64,000 bases of DNA from Bettongia penicillata ogilbyi (GCA_023548195.1 JAJHZJ010000061.1:8473378-8537377), one strand, 5' to 3'; counted from the stretch's first letter, positions 21,160 through 31,964 are shown. The notes: generated from the letters alone by a model not told the origin. Numbers and translations are program-made.

Positions 21160-22065
21160 TGACCTCAAAACATCTACAAGCAAAGCCTCAAGTAAAACAC
21201 ATTTTGGTCACAAATTCAACTAAAATTCCTAGAAGGACTGAAGTAAAATTTTATTTTAAAAAGTTTAAATGCTTTTATAAATGAGGTGAGAGTGCTAGAG
21301 AAAAAACTTGGAAATGTAATAAGAACCATGAAAGAAAGAATTAGAAAGAAAATTAATAGCTTGGCACAGGGAGTTCAATATCTTACCCAAGAGACAAACT
21401 TCCTAAAATTAAAATGAACAAAATAGAATATAATGACTATACTGAGATAAGAAGTCAAAGACAGAAAAAAATGGAAGAAAATGAAAGGTATCTCATAGAC
21501 AAAACAACTGACCTGCAAAACAGATCTAAAAGGGGTTGTTGTTGGTAATGGCGGTCTCTACTTTTTTCTAAGAGGGATATTTTAAAAACCACTGAATTAT
21601 CTGAAAGTCCCATAAAACAAACAAAAGACCCTAGAGGGTGTCATATTTCAATAAGTCATAAAAGGAAACTGACCAGATATCTTAGAACCAGAAGGCAAAG
21701 CAGGAATAATAGAAAGAATCTACCAGTCATCTATCAAAAGAAACCCCCAAATGAAAACTCCCAGAATACTCTAGCCAAAACCCCGAACTTCCAGGTCAAA
21801 GAAGAGATACTGCAATAAGCTAGAAAAAAAGAATTCAAGTGCCAAGGAGCTAAGTCAGAATCACATAAGATTTAGCAGCCACCATTTTAAGAAGCAGATA
21901 ACTTAGAATAGCTTAATTCAAAAGACCAAACAACCAAGAATAACCAACCAACAAAACTGAATATAAATCTTATAGGAAGAAAAAAGACTTTATGAAACAC
22001 AGAACTTTCAAACATTCTTGATAGGAAAAAAAGAAAAAAACCAGCTTCATAGAAACTGTGTGTTA

Positions 22066-22307
22066 GTCCTTTGTTGCTGAAGAAGACCATGCCATCAGAG
22101 AAATGATGACATGACTTGCACTTGACTTTGTTTTGAGTGAGGGAGGGCTGTGCAGGTCACCAGCCTCACTTCTCCTCCAGAGCCATCTGAAATCCAGTGA
22201 CCAGATACTCATCAGGATGACTGAAGATGACCCAGGATGAGGCAGTTGGGGTTAAATGACTTGCCCAAGGTCACACAGCTAGTGAGTGTCAAGTGTCTGA
22301 GGTGAGA
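22066..22307 (+). repeat. Composite SINE: family A head fused to a reverse CORE-SINE
   Basis: Family A sequence ('gaagaagaccatgccatcag' through 'gatgacccaggatga') is joined at 22,240/22,241 to 'ggcagttggggttaaatgac', part of a MIR-like SINE in reverse orientation. The same junction occurs at 36,041/36,042. It inserts into the old L1: 'tcatagaaactgtg' flanks both sides (22,048-22,061 and 22,310-22,323), giving a 14-bp TSD. Confidence 0.78.
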
Positions 22308-22310
22308 TCT

Positions 22311-23118
22311 CATAGAAACTGTGAAATACAAACAAAGGAGTCAAGAGAAACTTAAAAAGGTAAACATGAGTAAGCAATCATAAGGGACTAATCAAGTATA
22401 AGCTGCTTATATTTTAATATGGAGAGATGACATATGTCTCCTCAAAATCCTATCATCGTAAGTCACATAGGCAGTCCAATACGACAAAGAGATTGGGAAT
22501 GGTTTTGTAACATTTTGATGATATTAAAAGAATAGAAAGTAAGAGAAAGAAGAATGCACTCGTGAGGAAAAGGGAGAAGCAAGATGGGGTTAATTATCTC
22601 GCATGAGGGGTGCACAAGTAGAAGACCATAGACACCAACAAAGAGGAAGGGGTGGGGGGAGTGTGTGGCATTTGAAAATTATTCTCATCTGAACTAGTCA
22701 GAGGAAAGAAGAACCCACACAAATTCACACATACACACAAAGTTGGGCATAGAATACATTTCATTCAATAGGAAAACAAAGAAAAAGGGGAGACAGTCAA
22801 GGAAGTATTAAGAGGACAAGCAGATTAAGGAAAGCATTAGTCCTAAGCAAAACATACTCTAACTAAGGAGGGTGGATCTCAAAGAAGGGTCTAAAAGTAA
22901 AGGAAGAAAAAATAAGAACCTGTGATTTGGCTCTGAATGAGAGAAAGAAAAGGAGGCAGGGGAGCAGAAATAGATTTTACCAAACACAGCACTGGTGCTG
23001 CACAAACTCCTCTGTCACCAATCGCTTCTTCTTTATAAACAAAGTCAGGAAACAAAGAAAAGGAAAAGAGTAAGATGGGAGCAAATACACAATTAATTAT
23101 CATAATTGCGAATGCACG
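22311..23118 (+). mobile_element. Old L1 LINE: inter-ORF spacer and first codons of ORF2
   Basis: Purine-rich spacer with 'gttaattatctcgcatgagg' and 'acaaagttgggcatagaa', followed by an ATG at 23,075. Translation from there is MGANTQLIIIIAN, resembling the start of L1 ORF2 (M.GSNS.ITILTLN). At about 23,118 the sequence jumps to the end of ORF2. Confidence 0.65.
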
Positions 23119-23430
23119 AAAAACCAGAGCAGCTAAAATTAGAAGGGAAGCAAGTAAAAAGAAAAAAAAAAATGATTGCACCAAGTTTCTCTGATGAAGG
23201 TCTTATTTCTAAGATATAAAGGGAAATGATTCAAATTTGTAAGAATTAGAGTCATTTCCCAATTGACAAATGGTCAAAAGATATGAACAGAAAGTTTTCA
23301 GAGAAATAAATCCAATAGTTATATGGGAAAAACCATCCTCTTAATCACTAAAAATTTTAAAAATGCGTATTAAAACAACTCTGAAATTCTACTTCAAATA
23401 CATAGGATTGTTAAAGTAGACAAATAGAAA
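23119..23430 (+). mobile_element. L1 ORF2 C-terminal part, joined directly to the ORF2 start
   Basis: 'gcagctaaaattagaaggga', 'gatgaaggtcttatttctaa', 'attgacaaatggtcaaaaga' and 'attaaaacaactctgaaatt' are the stretch before the L1 ORF2 C-terminus. Essentially all of the endonuclease and reverse-transcriptase coding sequence is absent between 23,118 and here. Confidence 0.75.
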
Positions 23431-23764
23431 TGGATCTTTGTAGGCCACAAATTGACTCAGAAAACCCCGAATTAACATTGTCTATTTATTTATTATATGC
23501 CCTCTACTTCTTCTCTTAGAATTTGATATGTATGTTGATTTTCATTGACCTAAAGAGAGATCTTAGGGAGGTACATGTACATCTTTATGTCTCTCATAAT
23601 TTCATGAAATTTTTAACTGAAAGAGAACTTAGAGAACATTTGTTCCATCTCATTTTACAAAGGAACTATTTTCTTAAATATTTCCCAAGTACATTTTTCT
23701 CTGGTTCTGGGGAGTTTTGCAGCTGTAAGTTTGATAGTTCTACAGTAAGAAACTGTTCATGAAG
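23431..23764. other. Unassigned insert within L1
   Basis: About 330 bp splits the L1 3' part. It is A/T-rich, contains a MIR-like scrap ('atctcattttacaaagga') and has no family I can name. Confidence 0.4.
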
Positions 23765-24031
23765 TTTTGAAATGGTCCAGCCACTCTGGAAAGCATTTGG
23801 AACTATGCCTAAAACGTTATTAAACTGTACATAACCTAAGGATACTGGTTCTATTCCCCAAAGAGATCAAAGGAAAAAGAAAATGTATAAAAATATTTAT
23901 ATTCACTGGTAAAGATTTTGAAACTGAGGATGTACCCATCAATTGGGAAATGACTAGATAAATCACAGCATGATGGAATACTGTTGTTCTATGGTTGCGG
24001 TGAACCTTGGGAAGGCTTGCCTGGAGGGGTA
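23765..24031 (+). mobile_element. L1 ORF2 C-terminus, continued
   Basis: 'tggtccagccactctggaaa', 'gtataaaaatatttatattc', 'gtacccatcaattgggaaat' and 'gatggaatactgttgttcta' match the L1 ORF2 C-terminal region. Confidence 0.8.
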
Positions 24032-24245
24032 CAATAGTAGGCAACAAGGTGGCCTGGTAGATAAAGTGCTAGACCTGAAGTCAGGAAGGCCTGAATTCAA
24101 AGCCAGATACTTACTGTGTGACCTTGGGCAAGTCACTTAATCTCTGTTTGTTTCAGTTTCCTCCTCTATCAAATGAGGGTAATAATAGTACTTACCTCCC
24201 AGGGTTTTAGTGAGAATAAAACAATATCATTTATACAATAATAAC
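24032..24245 (+). repeat. MIR/MAR1 CORE-SINE inserted in L1
   Basis: 'aggcaacaaggtggcctggt' head, core 'tgtgaccttgggcaagtcac', then 'gggtaataatagtacttacc' and 'agtgagaataaaaca'. Confidence 0.8.
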
Positions 24246-24490
24246 AATATTGTAAAGAGAACTTTGAGGTCTCATGATGGAACACCCTACCTACCTCCTG
24301 AAAAGAAGGTGATGGACTTGGAGTGCAGACATATTTTTCTTTGGACATGGCCAATGTGAGAATTTGTTTTACTTTTCTACATGTGTTTATAACAGGTTTT
24401 TTTTTTTCTTTCTCAATGAGACTGAGGGTGAGAGGAAGAAAAAGCAGATTTTTATGGATTAAAAAAGTAAACTTTAATTTTTAAAGAATG
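24246..24490 (+). mobile_element. L1 3' UTR
   Basis: 'gtctcatgatggaacaccct', 'tttggacatggccaatgtga' and 'gaatttgttttacttttcta' match the marsupial L1 3' UTR. An A-rich end lies near 24,460-24,490. Confidence 0.7.
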
Positions 24491-24544
24491 CTCTATTTCC
24501 TCTTTCTTGCACTGTCAAATGCTAATTGCTTACAAGGAAAAGAG

Positions 24545-24855
24545 GGAAACGGTAGTGTAATGGTAAGAGTATTGGCGTAGGAATCAGAAGACATGAGTTT
24601 CAATCCTGTCCCTGCCATTCTATGTCACCTTCAGCAAAACATTTAATCTCTCTGTCTCCTCAAACATAAAATGAGGAAATTGGCCTAGATGATCTTTGAA
24701 GTCTCCCTCAGCTGTGGATTCGAGTCTCTATTGACTAGCTACATGAATTGAACCAGTCTTCTCTTCCCCAGGGAATTCAGTTTTCTTCTTTGTAAAATGA
24801 GATGAACAAATGTTGGCTAAACTCCCTTTCAATTCAAAATCCTATTAAATTACGA
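24545..24855 (+). repeat. Two tandem-lying MIR CORE-SINE relics
   Basis: The first (24,545-24,725) has 'tattggcgtaggaatcagaa', 'aaaatgaggaaattggccta' and 'gatgatctttgaagtctccc'. The second (24,735-24,855) has only the core and 'gtaaaatgagatgaacaaat'. Confidence 0.65.
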
Positions 24856-25361
24856 GACACAAAGACATACATGCATCTCTCTAAAATCTTTCTTTGGGTC
24901 GATGCAAATCAGCATAGGTATTAGATTCTAAGACATGAAGCAGAGCACATGTAAGAATTTCAATGAAAATATGACTCTGAGTACCACAGTCTATTTCTTT
25001 AGGTTCACGTCAGTCTGATGCCCCATTGCTAGAGAATCATTAGCTCTTCTTTCCTGCCATTGAGCAAATTTACTTCAGATATATTCTTAATATCCTCCCA
25101 TAATCACATCACTAACCAACTCTAAGAAGAATCAGAGGTAGTTAAAACCAGTAATTCTTGGTATCTGGGCATTCAGTAAGTAGTCGAAAAATGTTTCTAA
25201 TGTGTGTTCATTGAAAGTGTTCGGCTGATTCATAAGGACAATTAGACACATTTGAGTGCTCTGGAAAGGAGCTAGGTGGTAGAAAGTTAAAAAAGAAAGA
25301 AGGGATGATTGTAATAACTCTGACATTGGTTTTTGAAAAGAAAAATGAAGAAGAATTTGAA

Positions 25362-25438
25362 CATGAGAGGCACAGTGGATTGAGGGCCATCCTGGAAACC
25401 AGGAATACTTATGTTCAAGACCCTTTACTACTCTAAGC
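25362..25438 (+). repeat. MIR CORE-SINE, left part (split by hAT-like element)
   Basis: 'gaggcacagtggattgaggg' then 'tatgttcaagacc' form a MIR head. The matching 3' part resumes at 25,655. Confidence 0.65.
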
Positions 25439-25654
25439 CAGAGGTGTCAAATACACTACCCAGGGACACATTGAAGCCAATGCTCAAGTGCTGCCCAAAC
25501 CAGATTAAAATGTAATTGGGAAATATTTTTTAAATAAATAAAAATATAATAGAACGTAAATTATATTAAATTTTAAAACTAAGTCAGTATGTATCCTGTA
25601 AGGATCCTTATGTCTGATTTAGTGAGCTCTTTCTGTTTGAGTTTGACACCTCTA
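25439..25654. mobile_element. Small non-autonomous hAT-like DNA transposon
   Basis: Terminal inverted repeats CAGAGGTGTCAAA (25,439) and GTTTGACACCTCT (ends 25,653) bound a ~216-bp A/T-rich body without coding sequence. The flanks CTCTAAGC and TTCTAGGC look like an 8-bp TSD with two mismatches, the hAT-type length. A second copy is at 29,170. Confidence 0.7.
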
Positions 25655-25768
25655 TTCTAGGCAAAAAGTTGCAGAGAAAGTTTAGACCTACCTTGGTAGA
25701 GGGAATTTCCTTCAACAGAAGTTCCCACACCAGTGAAATCGCCAAGTTCAGTTCCTATCCTGAATATG
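25655..25768 (+). repeat. MIR CORE-SINE, right part
   Basis: 'ggtagagggaatttccttca' then 'acagaagttcccacaccagt' and 'gaaatcgccaagttcagttc' form the 3' portion of a CORE-SINE. The same tail variant is seen at 32,690-32,735 and 44,300-44,360. Confidence 0.65.
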
Positions 25769-25913
25769 GATATAAAGGGAATAAAAGGTTAAAAATCAGA
25801 TCAATGATGTGCATTTGAAAATGTAATAGAAAAGGTACTTAAGTGCCATGAATTTATGTTAGTGAGAAAAAGAAAATGTCAGACTAGTATTAGGAAATCC
25901 TTTTTAACATCAT

Positions 25914-26045
25914 TTGGAAGGAAAGAAGGAAGGAAAGACAGAAGGAATGAAGGAGGGAAGAAGAGAGGAAAAGAAGGAAAAAAGGAGAGAGGGAAGAAGG
26001 ATGGGAAGGAGAAAGAAAAGGAGGAAGGGAAGGAAGGAAAGAAAA
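25914..26045 (+). repeat. (GAAGG)n/(GGAA)n purine tract
   Basis: About 130 bp of purines. Lys/Glu/Arg-rich open frames on the plus strand and a Phe/Pro/Ser frame on the minus strand are artefacts of it. Confidence 0.92.
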
Positions 26046-26047
26046 AA

Positions 26048-26302
26048 CAAAACACATTTATTAAGCACCTACCGTTCCCCAGGTACCACACTAAATACTT
26101 TACAAATACTGTTTCATTTATTCCTCACAACAGCCCTGGGAGGTAAGTGCTATTATTTATTATTCCCATTTTACAGCTGATGACACTGAGCTAAAAAGGG
26201 CTGAGTGACTTGCCTAGGGTCACACAGCTTCTAAGTGTCTCGGGCTATATTTGAGTTTAGCTCTGCCTCACTCCAGGCCCAGCCCTCTAATCCCTGGGCC
26301 AT
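26048..26302 (-). repeat. MIR/MAR1 CORE-SINE, near full length
   Basis: 'acacatttattaagcaccta', 'cacaacagccctgggaggta', 'cattttacagctgatgacac' and 'gtgacttgcctagggtcaca' in reverse-strand order. Confidence 0.88.
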
Positions 26303-26304
26303 TA

Positions 26305-26750
26305 ATAAGTCTAGACAAAACCTAAGAAAAATTAAATTTAGGAAACATCTTTGAATGGGTATGAGAATGAATAGTTGACCAAATAAGTATTGTGAGCTCT
26401 ATTTTTACTTGTTCTATTTTGTTCTAACACTACTCTCTTCTGATGTAATTTTGGAGTCCATTATCTCCTGTGCACTTTAATTTTCCCATCATCTTAAAAA
26501 AAAAGGGAAAATACCTATTATTACCAATATTCTGCTTAACTCATAATATTGAGGTTGATGTTATCTTTTAAAAGATTATTAATTTTAAGTTAGGTTTATT
26601 TATTTTTATGCTACACTTTCAGATCCTGTGTTCTTTGACCTTGAAAAAAGTCATATTAGTTATGTCTTGGACGGCTTGCTTTCTTTGGGGCTTCCCCCGT
26701 CCTTTTCCTGAGATTTAAAAAAAATCTAACAATTTCTTAAGGAGTGCATT
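26305..26750. other. Unassigned A/T-rich sequence
   Basis: No repeat or gene recognised. Confidence 0.4.
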
Positions 26751-26754
26751 AATA

Positions 26755-26882
26755 GAACATAAACTCCTTGAAGGCAGGAACTATCTTATCTCCTTTTTGT
26801 CTTTGTATCTCAATGCCTTTGTACTTCAAGACATATGGCCTTGCACTTAGCAAGTGCTTAATAGGTATTTGCTTAACTGAAC
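26755..26882 (+). mobile_element. L2 3' end fragment
   Basis: 'aactccttgaaggcaggaac', 'gtctttgtatctcaatgcct' and 'agcaagtgcttaataggtat' form the L2 3' UTR signature. Confidence 0.75.
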
Positions 26883-26884
26883 TA

Positions 26885-27645
26885 CTTTCCAAAGCACAAT
26901 CCTAGATTAACCAAAATTTTGAAAAATTTTGATGACTGATAATATATACAAATATTATATGTGCTGGAAATTAATAATGGAAAGTATATTTCTGCTATTT
27001 TGATGTTCCCTGTCAATCTTAGTGTTGATTTCTTTGTTTTCTGTGGCTTTGAACAGTTCCAGAATGTATAAATATTGCCAGAGTATCCCCTATATGAGTA
27101 GTACATGAAAAGGTGACCCAATAAATGTTGAGAGAACTAATATATTTTGAACCTGAGTTTGATCCTGGATAAGAAATGCAATTCCACAGTGACAGACACT
27201 TATTAATTAAACAAATTTGCAAAATGCTGTGCTAGAGAAGAATAACTGCCATATTACCTAGTGGATGTGATCAATGAATAAGAATAAGCAGTTTTCAAAA
27301 AAGAAATGCAAACTATCAACAATCGCAATGTAAAGGGGAATGAGGTTGATTAGTGGATCCCCAATCCACTGAGTCCCCTCGAATCCACTTGATGCAATTA
27401 CAGGATCAATTACAGGGGCAGGAAACAGAGACAATAAGAAATAAGGGTCTGCTGCTTTTAGACTTGAAGTGCTGGTATTTACACAGGTGATAAGAATGTG
27501 CCCCTTTCAGACCAGGAGAGGTACATCTGCATATGAAAGGGTCAGAAAATGCGAAGAAGATTTGGAAGCCTACCTAGGTGCCCTTTTCTCCACCCCTCTT
27601 ACTAAAGGACTCTGGTCAGCCATTTTTGGAGGCCTCAAAAAATCT
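26885..27645. other. Unassigned sequence with small internal repeats
   Basis: No family recognised. At 27,354-27,370 GTGGAT and ATCCAC form a short hairpin, and CAATTACAGG occurs twice at 27,396-27,417. It could be part of an unrecognised LTR or unique DNA. Confidence 0.35.
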
Positions 27646-27649
27646 TGAG

Positions 27650-28057
27650 TCTATATTGTGCAAGGATAAGTTGGAAGGAACTTAGGGATGTTTAGACCAG
27701 AAAAAAAAAGGGGTCTCAAGAACATGAGAGCCATTATCAAGTATTTGAAGGGTTGTGTCCCAGATTAGGCTTGTTATATACAACCCCAAAGGACAAAACC
27801 AGGAACAATGGGTCAAAATTGTAAACCTAATTTAGGCTTAATGTCAGGAAAAATTTCCTTATAATTAGAGCTGTCCAAAAGTGGAATGGGCTATCTGGAA
27901 AAATGGTGTGTTTCTCCCTGATTGGTGATCTTCAAGCAGAGACTGGATAACCATGTGTCTAGTAGGTTACAGTGAGAATTCCTTTCATGTTCTGCTTGAA
28001 CTACAGGGCCACAGAAGGCCCCTCAAACTCTCAAATTCTGTAATTCTGGATCTCACA
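27650..28057 (+). mobile_element. L3/CR1 LINE 3' relic
   Basis: 'gaacttagggatgtttagac', 'aagtatttgaagggttgtgt', 'aggaacaatgggtcaaaatt', 'gagctgtccaaaagtggaat', 'cttcaagcagagactggata' and the terminal 'caaattctgtaattctg' give a collinear L3/CR1 3' end. Confidence 0.88.
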
Positions 28058-28204
28058 AAGTCCTCAGGCTTAGTCTTTTATTTGGACTACTCTTCCTAGT
28101 GCAAGATGTTGTGCCCTAAGTCAGAAATCTTACCCTTATTTTTGGTGAGCATCCCATGTACATTCCAGTTTTAATAAATGAAGGCTAGACTATAAACTTT
28201 TGTA

Positions 28205-28410
28205 ATTGAGTCATTTTTCAGTCATGTGCAACTTGTCAGAGATACTGAAGTGGTTTGACATTTCTTTTTTCAACTCATTTTACAAATGAGGAAATTGAGG
28301 CAAACAGGGTTAAGTGACTTGCCTAGGGTCACTGAGTTAGTAAGTGTCTAAGGCCATATAAGGATGAGTCTTCCTGATTTCAGCCCCGGTACTCCATCTA
28401 GCTGTCCAGA
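28205..28410 (-). repeat. WSINE/MAR1 CORE-SINE
   Basis: 'ttttcagtcatgtgcaactt', 'aactcattttacaaatgagg', 'aaacagggttaagtgacttg' and 'ggatgagtcttcctgatttc' in reverse-strand order. Confidence 0.85.
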
Positions 28411-28699
28411 CTATAAGCTAGGTAATGATTATTTGTCTAATAATTACCAAACAATTTTGGGTTTTGGTGTTACCCAGTTTCTGAACCTTAAGTGTCATCT
28501 ATGCTTCCATGTACATGATTAAGTAAGGAATGGACACAAGACAAATCCAGCAAACAAGGGCATTGTCTCTTCTACCTGTCTAACTGTATTCCTGGGCTTT
28601 CAATACGCAGATACAGTTAGTCCAGAACCTCAGAGGGGCTTTACACATCATCACAGAAAAAAAAAAAAAGAAAGCATTTTTTTGGACACATTAAGTTGT

Positions 28700-29169
28700 T
28701 CATCCTTTGTAATTCTTTGTGGGGGGGTTTTCTTTCAACCCTCCCCAACATTTATTGTTGCCTTTGTCTTTACATCACCTATATTAATTTATTCCAAAGT
28801 ATTCCTCCTGGATCCCTCCAAGAGAGCTATCTCTTGTAACATAGAATTAAAAAGAGGAGGAAAAACAGGTCAGCAAAACAAACCAATGCACTCAGAAAGT
28901 CTGAAAGGATTTTCAGTTTTTCATACCTTGGTCCCTTTTATAAGGAAGCAGGGGGAGGTATTTTCTTCTATCTTTTCTTTCGAGTCAAGTCGGTCATTAT
29001 AATGTCACAACATCCTATTTCAATTATTTTATTCTTGTTATACTTTCTATTTCCATTGTTATAGTTATTATGTATACTACTTTCCTGGGTCCTATTACCT
29101 CACTCTGCATCAGTTTACAAAAGTTTTCCTGCGCTCCTCTGTTTTCACCATGTTTACCATTTCTTTTAG
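28700..29169 (-). mobile_element. L1 LINE 3' relic, left part
   Basis: Matches in reverse orientation an L1 3' region: 'cccaacatttattgttgcct', 'ccaaagtattcctcctggat' and 'gttatagttattatgtatac'. Split by a hAT-like element at 29,170. Confidence 0.6.
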
Positions 29170-29344
29170 CACGGGTATCAAGCTTTCAACACCTGTAAAA
29201 CTCCAAACCAGATTAAAATGAAATTAGCAGATGTTTAACAAAATAAATAAAAATATAATACAATATAGATAATGTTAATTTGTGGATTCCCAAGTCAGTA
29301 TGCAGCCCACAGGGATCCATTTCTATTTGAGTTTGATATCTGTC
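29170..29344. mobile_element. Small non-autonomous hAT-like DNA transposon, second copy
   Basis: Begins CACGGGTATCAAGCT and ends GAGTTTGATATCTGT, diverged versions of the inverted repeats at 25,439-25,654. The body shares 'aaataaataaaaatataata' and 'caagtcagtatg' with that copy. It lies inside a minus-strand L1. Confidence 0.62.
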
Positions 29345-29995
29345 TTAACTAAGCACAGTAATATTACATTTTATTAATGTTCTATAACTTATTCAGCCAT
29401 TCCTTCATTGATGGACATCTACTTTGTTTACAATTCTTTACTACTACAAAAAGTGGTACCATAATTACTGTATATAAAGCCTTTGTTTTTGGCATTGACC
29501 TCCCTGAAGTATTTGACCAGAAGTGGGGTCTCTGGATCAAAGGGCATGAACATTTTAAGGCACTTTCTTCACTTAACTCCATCATAATTTATTGAATAGT
29601 TGAACCAAATCCCAGTTCTACCAACAATGTATTATTAGTGTGCCTTTCTTTCTACAACCCTTCCAACATTGACTGTTTTGTCATCTTTGTCAATTTCCTG
29701 CTTTTGAGATGAAACTTCGTTTGTTTTGATTTGTATTTCTCTTGCTTGGAGAATTCTTTCATATAGTTGTTAATAGTTAATAATTAATATTATAGTTATT
29801 ACATATATTATATATAGTGTATGTTATATATTATAATATTAACATAATATATAATATTATAGTTAATAGTAATTCCTTTACACACTTATCTATTGGGGAA
29901 TGACTTTTGCCCTCATATATTCCTAATAGTTGCCTATATGTCTTGGCTATCACACCACTGTGATACTTTGAAAAACATAACATCTTTGGTGTGGG
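29345..29995 (-). mobile_element. L1 LINE 3' relic, right part
   Basis: Reverse complement of the L1 end: 'cttattcagccattccttca', 'ttgatggacatctactttgt', 'gaccagaagtggggtctctg', 'ggatcaaagggcatgaacat', and 'tctattggggaatgactttt' at 29,890. An A/T palindrome-like insert splits it at 29,765-29,880. Confidence 0.8.
29765..29880 (+). repeat. A/T-only quasi-palindrome
   Basis: About 115 bp of almost pure A/T in which 'taatattatagttat' and 'ataatattatagttaa' flank complementary TATA-rich arms. It can fold back on itself. Confidence 0.7.
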
Positions 29996-29999
29996 GTAC

Positions 30000-30130
30000 C
30001 CCTTCAACTGTTTGTTTCTGTTTTACTTTCAAAAACCCCCAACATTTATTGATTCCATTGGTTTTTATATCTCCTAAATTTCCCAAAGTATTCCTCCTGC
30101 ATCATATATATCAACATATATAGATATACA
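30000..30130 (-). mobile_element. L1 3' fragment, second copy
   Basis: 'cccccaacatttattgattc' then 'ccaaagtattcctcctgcat' repeats the sequence at 28,740-28,815. Confidence 0.5.
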
Positions 30131-30134
30131 TATA

Positions 30135-31955
30135 TAATATAATTATGTTTATCACATATCAACCTCCCAACCCTACCCTATTCAATTTCTTGACTTTCCA
30201 TAGCTGAATAATTCATTATTTGGTGGTCCAGCTTCTGGTGATGGGTACATCACTTAGCTGGGCTGGTCTTAGGACAACAGACACACAATCTATTCCCAAA
30301 TACTTACTCCTCATCTTTTCACTCTAGTAAGACTTTAAGGAACTTATCCACCATTCGTTATAGCCAACTAGAATCTAGGGTCCCTTCTACGCTGAGGCAT
30401 CAGGGCAGGATTTTAATGGAAGTAATAGCCATTTGTGATTATCAAGGCACTCATAGATTGGGACTCTACAGATACTTTTATTCTTTAATTAATAATTATC
30501 ATCTGACTGCCTTGGTAACTTTAGCCACTCATACCACAAGGAATTGTTGGACTGGACATTTGTATTTGTTTCATTCCTTAATCCTGAAGCCTAAATGTTG
30601 TGGTTTCATTTGGCTTTTTAATCCTTTTTAAATAAGCTAATAGGCCATAAGAACCCTTAACAGACTATTACACTGAAGACAGAAGTGTCCTTCAAAGCAC
30701 AATGTCTTTTTACCAATTGATGACAGGCATTAGCAATTCACATCTTCAGGATTTTATTTTGAAAATGTTCTAAGGTTGCCTCTTTGGTACCTTATGGCAT
30801 CCTCAAACTTACCTCATTCTTGATTCCACAGAAAAATTCAGAAGGTTGCAAAGGTCTCGATATTTATCAAGTTCTTCTTTCTTCCTCCAGGAAAGACTAC
30901 TCCCTAAAACCATTTTAGGCAAATTACTGTTCAATGCTGCCTTCATGACACGTCTCCTAAAGGAGAAACATTTAGAAGATAGTTGTTTCCCCTTAGACAT
31001 GGAATACCATCATTATGTGTGGCAAGTACATATCTGGTTAGCACAAACTCCTTAACTTTCACATTTATTTCTGAGTAGCTCTAGGGAAAAGTTTGCTTTT
31101 TAGTGATTTGAGAGAGGTTCCTGGAGTATTATGGATCAGTGCTATCTTAAAGAACTCAACACTAAATTTGAGTTTCACCTGTACTATTTCTCTGGGAAAT
31201 AGTTTCCACCCACTCAGTTGCTTTTAAACATATAGCTATAAAACACTTTCAATGTAACATTTTTCTTTGTTACATTATTTTGTTATCACATATTAAATTC
31301 TGATTTTCATTTGTATTCAACCCCCCCATTAAATAACCTAGTTTGTATATATTGAAAATGTTACTTCAAAAATTGTGAGTCAACAGATACATGCCCAGAA
31401 AAGACTGAGCAGGGTCTGGGGATAACGAGCGGGGAAAGGAAGAAGGTAAAGACAGGACAAAAAAAAAAAATGCTTCTGGACAATAGCAGTGAAGGTCAGG
31501 GAGTATTAGTATTGACCCCAGGCAGGTAACAGAGGGGAAACCCTATGACCTTCCATGTGAGTCTTTCACAAATTTCACATTATTCAAGGAATCCAGAAGG
31601 TTTAGTGTAAGGGGTGCTACCTTTATACTTTCCCTTTTTATATTCCTTGGAGGAGTATATGAGGTGTTCAAGGAGAACTAGCACCTCTAGTATGTGGGCT
31701 TGCTGAACCCATTTCAGGGCTACATCTAGTGTTCACCAGTCACCCAGCTCTCTGACTCCAAGAAGCTGTAACATGCATAGTTGTCATGTTCTGGTAAAGC
31801 CGTCTCAGCAGATGGACTAAACCAGGTCCAGAGTAACTAACAAGCCTCAAACCCATTGGTGAGTTAGAGGGATGTCCACTCTAAGTATGTGAAGATTTTC
31901 CTCAACAGAATGAGTTGATGAAAACAATTTGTTCTAACAGCCATGAAAGTAGCTG
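30135..31955. other. Unassigned sequence
   Basis: About 1.8 kb without a recognised repeat, apart from short homopolymers (C7 near 31,320, A11 near 31,460). Small open frames at 30,416-31,055 show no family features. This is the longest repeat-poor block in the window. Confidence 0.4.
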
Positions 31956-31964
31956 AAGCAGGCA

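Larger units (their letters stand above)
20210..22058 (+). mobile_element. Old L1 LINE: 5' region and decayed ORF1
   Basis: The right half (about 21,240-22,058) is a decayed L1 ORF1. Translated pieces include YLIDKTTDLQNRSKR (the LENRSRR block before the RRM), MKTPRILAK and FQVKEEILQ (RRM end and C-terminal domain). Stops and frameshifts are common. The left part is taken as the 5' UTR from its position. It holds an exact 60-bp tandem duplication and a purine tract. A composite SINE interrupts it at 22,059, and the element resumes at about 22,311. Confidence 0.65.

Noticed and set aside
20990..21223. Arg/Glu-rich reading frame
   Set aside because: Produced by the GAGAGG purine tract within an old L1.
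25856..26180. Lys/Glu/Arg-rich reading frames
   Set aside because: They are produced by the GAAGG purine tract and run into a MIR element.
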